Assembly (NCBI GenBank): GCA_017464285.1
Contig: JAFUDT010000013.1
Span: 443,175-507,174 of the forward strand
Source of the DNA: Bacteroidales bacterium
Lineage (GTDB): Bacteria > Bacteroidota > Bacteroidia > Bacteroidales > UBA1402
Reading direction: 5' to 3'
DNA: 64,000 bases
Each line of letters begins with the position of its first letter. The first letter of the stretch is position 1. Position numbers and translations under genes: made by a program. The notes under the pieces are model-generated. The model was not told where the DNA came from and searched no databases. It worked only from the letters and a program-made list of their open reading frames with translations. This document shows, piece by piece, positions 63,950 to 64,000 of this stretch.

Positions 63950-64000
63950 ATGATACTGATAGCCGACAGCGGTTCAACCAAGACGGCATGGTGCCTCCTA
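63950..64000 (+). CDS. Start of a BadF/BcrA-type ATPase (N-acetylglucosamine kinase-like), truncated by the window
   Basis: Only 17 codons are visible: MILIADSGSTKTAWCLL. DSGSTKT is the phosphate-1 loop of the ASKHA kinase fold, and this start is typical of Bacteroidales BadF/BadG/BcrA/BcrD family proteins related to N-acetylglucosamine kinase. It begins 47 bases after the guanylyltransferase gene, so the two may be cotranscribed in amino-sugar/nucleotide-sugar metabolism. Confidence 0.7.
   Translation, partial: MILIADSGSTKTAWCLL

Overview
The window looks like a chromosomal segment from a Prevotella-type member of the Bacteroidales. Four things support this. Many genes are preceded by the Bacteroidetes -7 element TAnnTTTG, with no Shine-Dalgarno sequence. 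There is a giant BspA-type leucine-rich-repeat surface protein with a C-terminal GVYIVNGKK-like tail. There are family-typical genes such as a stand-alone AICAR transformylase, an NfnAB-like fused oxidoreductase, DUF5063 and TonB-receptor-like barrels. Class III ribonucleotide reductase and its activase indicate an anaerobe. I saw no tRNA, rRNA or CRISPR array.

Layout. 1-2800: a Crp/Fnr regulator gene whose last ~100 bp occurs twice; between the copies lies an AT-rich two-gene cassette encoding an ABC/OLD-type ATPase and a small protein with a PD-(D/E)XK nuclease-like motif. 3000-7300: a TlpA-like thioredoxin lipoprotein-type/secreted protein and an outer-membrane barrel protein, bracketed by a 52-bp imperfect repeat. 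7370-16000: a 2105-residue BspA-like protein, a small cotranscribed protein, and upstream a membrane-bound kelch/AraC regulator; related palindromes precede both large genes. 16100-19500: C1B peptidase, Xaa-Pro peptidase, DUF2442/DUF4160 pair. 19500-22500: a Ser/Thr kinase fused to an FGE-type domain, flanked by related non-coding repeats. 22500-25500: a tight operon (DUF5063, 3'-5' exonuclease, RlmI-like methyltransferase, HD protein). 25590-26880: two Sel1-repeat proteins. 27000-33000: ispF, the NfnAB/GltD fusion, serS, a small basic protein and the AICAR transformylase. 33000-38400: clostripain-like lipoprotein, two conserved hypotheticals, an orphan ECF sigma factor and prmA. 38400-42900: lptB facing an mlaE-mlaF-lipoprotein operon, plus a 48-residue FeoB-associated-type Cys-rich membrane protein. 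42900-51300: htpG, ansA, hypothetical membrane protein, DUF2807 lipoprotein, slyD, aroC, ssb, 4'-phosphopantetheinyl transferase. 51700-54600: nrdD-nrdG. 54650-59100: AraC regulator, a candidate small RNA or attenuated leader, and a second barrel protein. 59300-64000: FAS1 lipoprotein, OprP-like porin, mannose-1-phosphate guanylyltransferase and the start of a BadF/BcrA-type kinase.

Most of the window is ordinary core metabolism. The accessory and most interesting parts are the ATPase/nuclease cassette at 645-2647, the kelch/AraC-BspA locus with its palindromes, the kinase-FGE protein whose C-terminus resembles a diversity-generating-retroelement variable region, and the self-contained promoter-terminator unit at 55634-55822. 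All functional statements are from reading motifs and recalled families; no database search was run.
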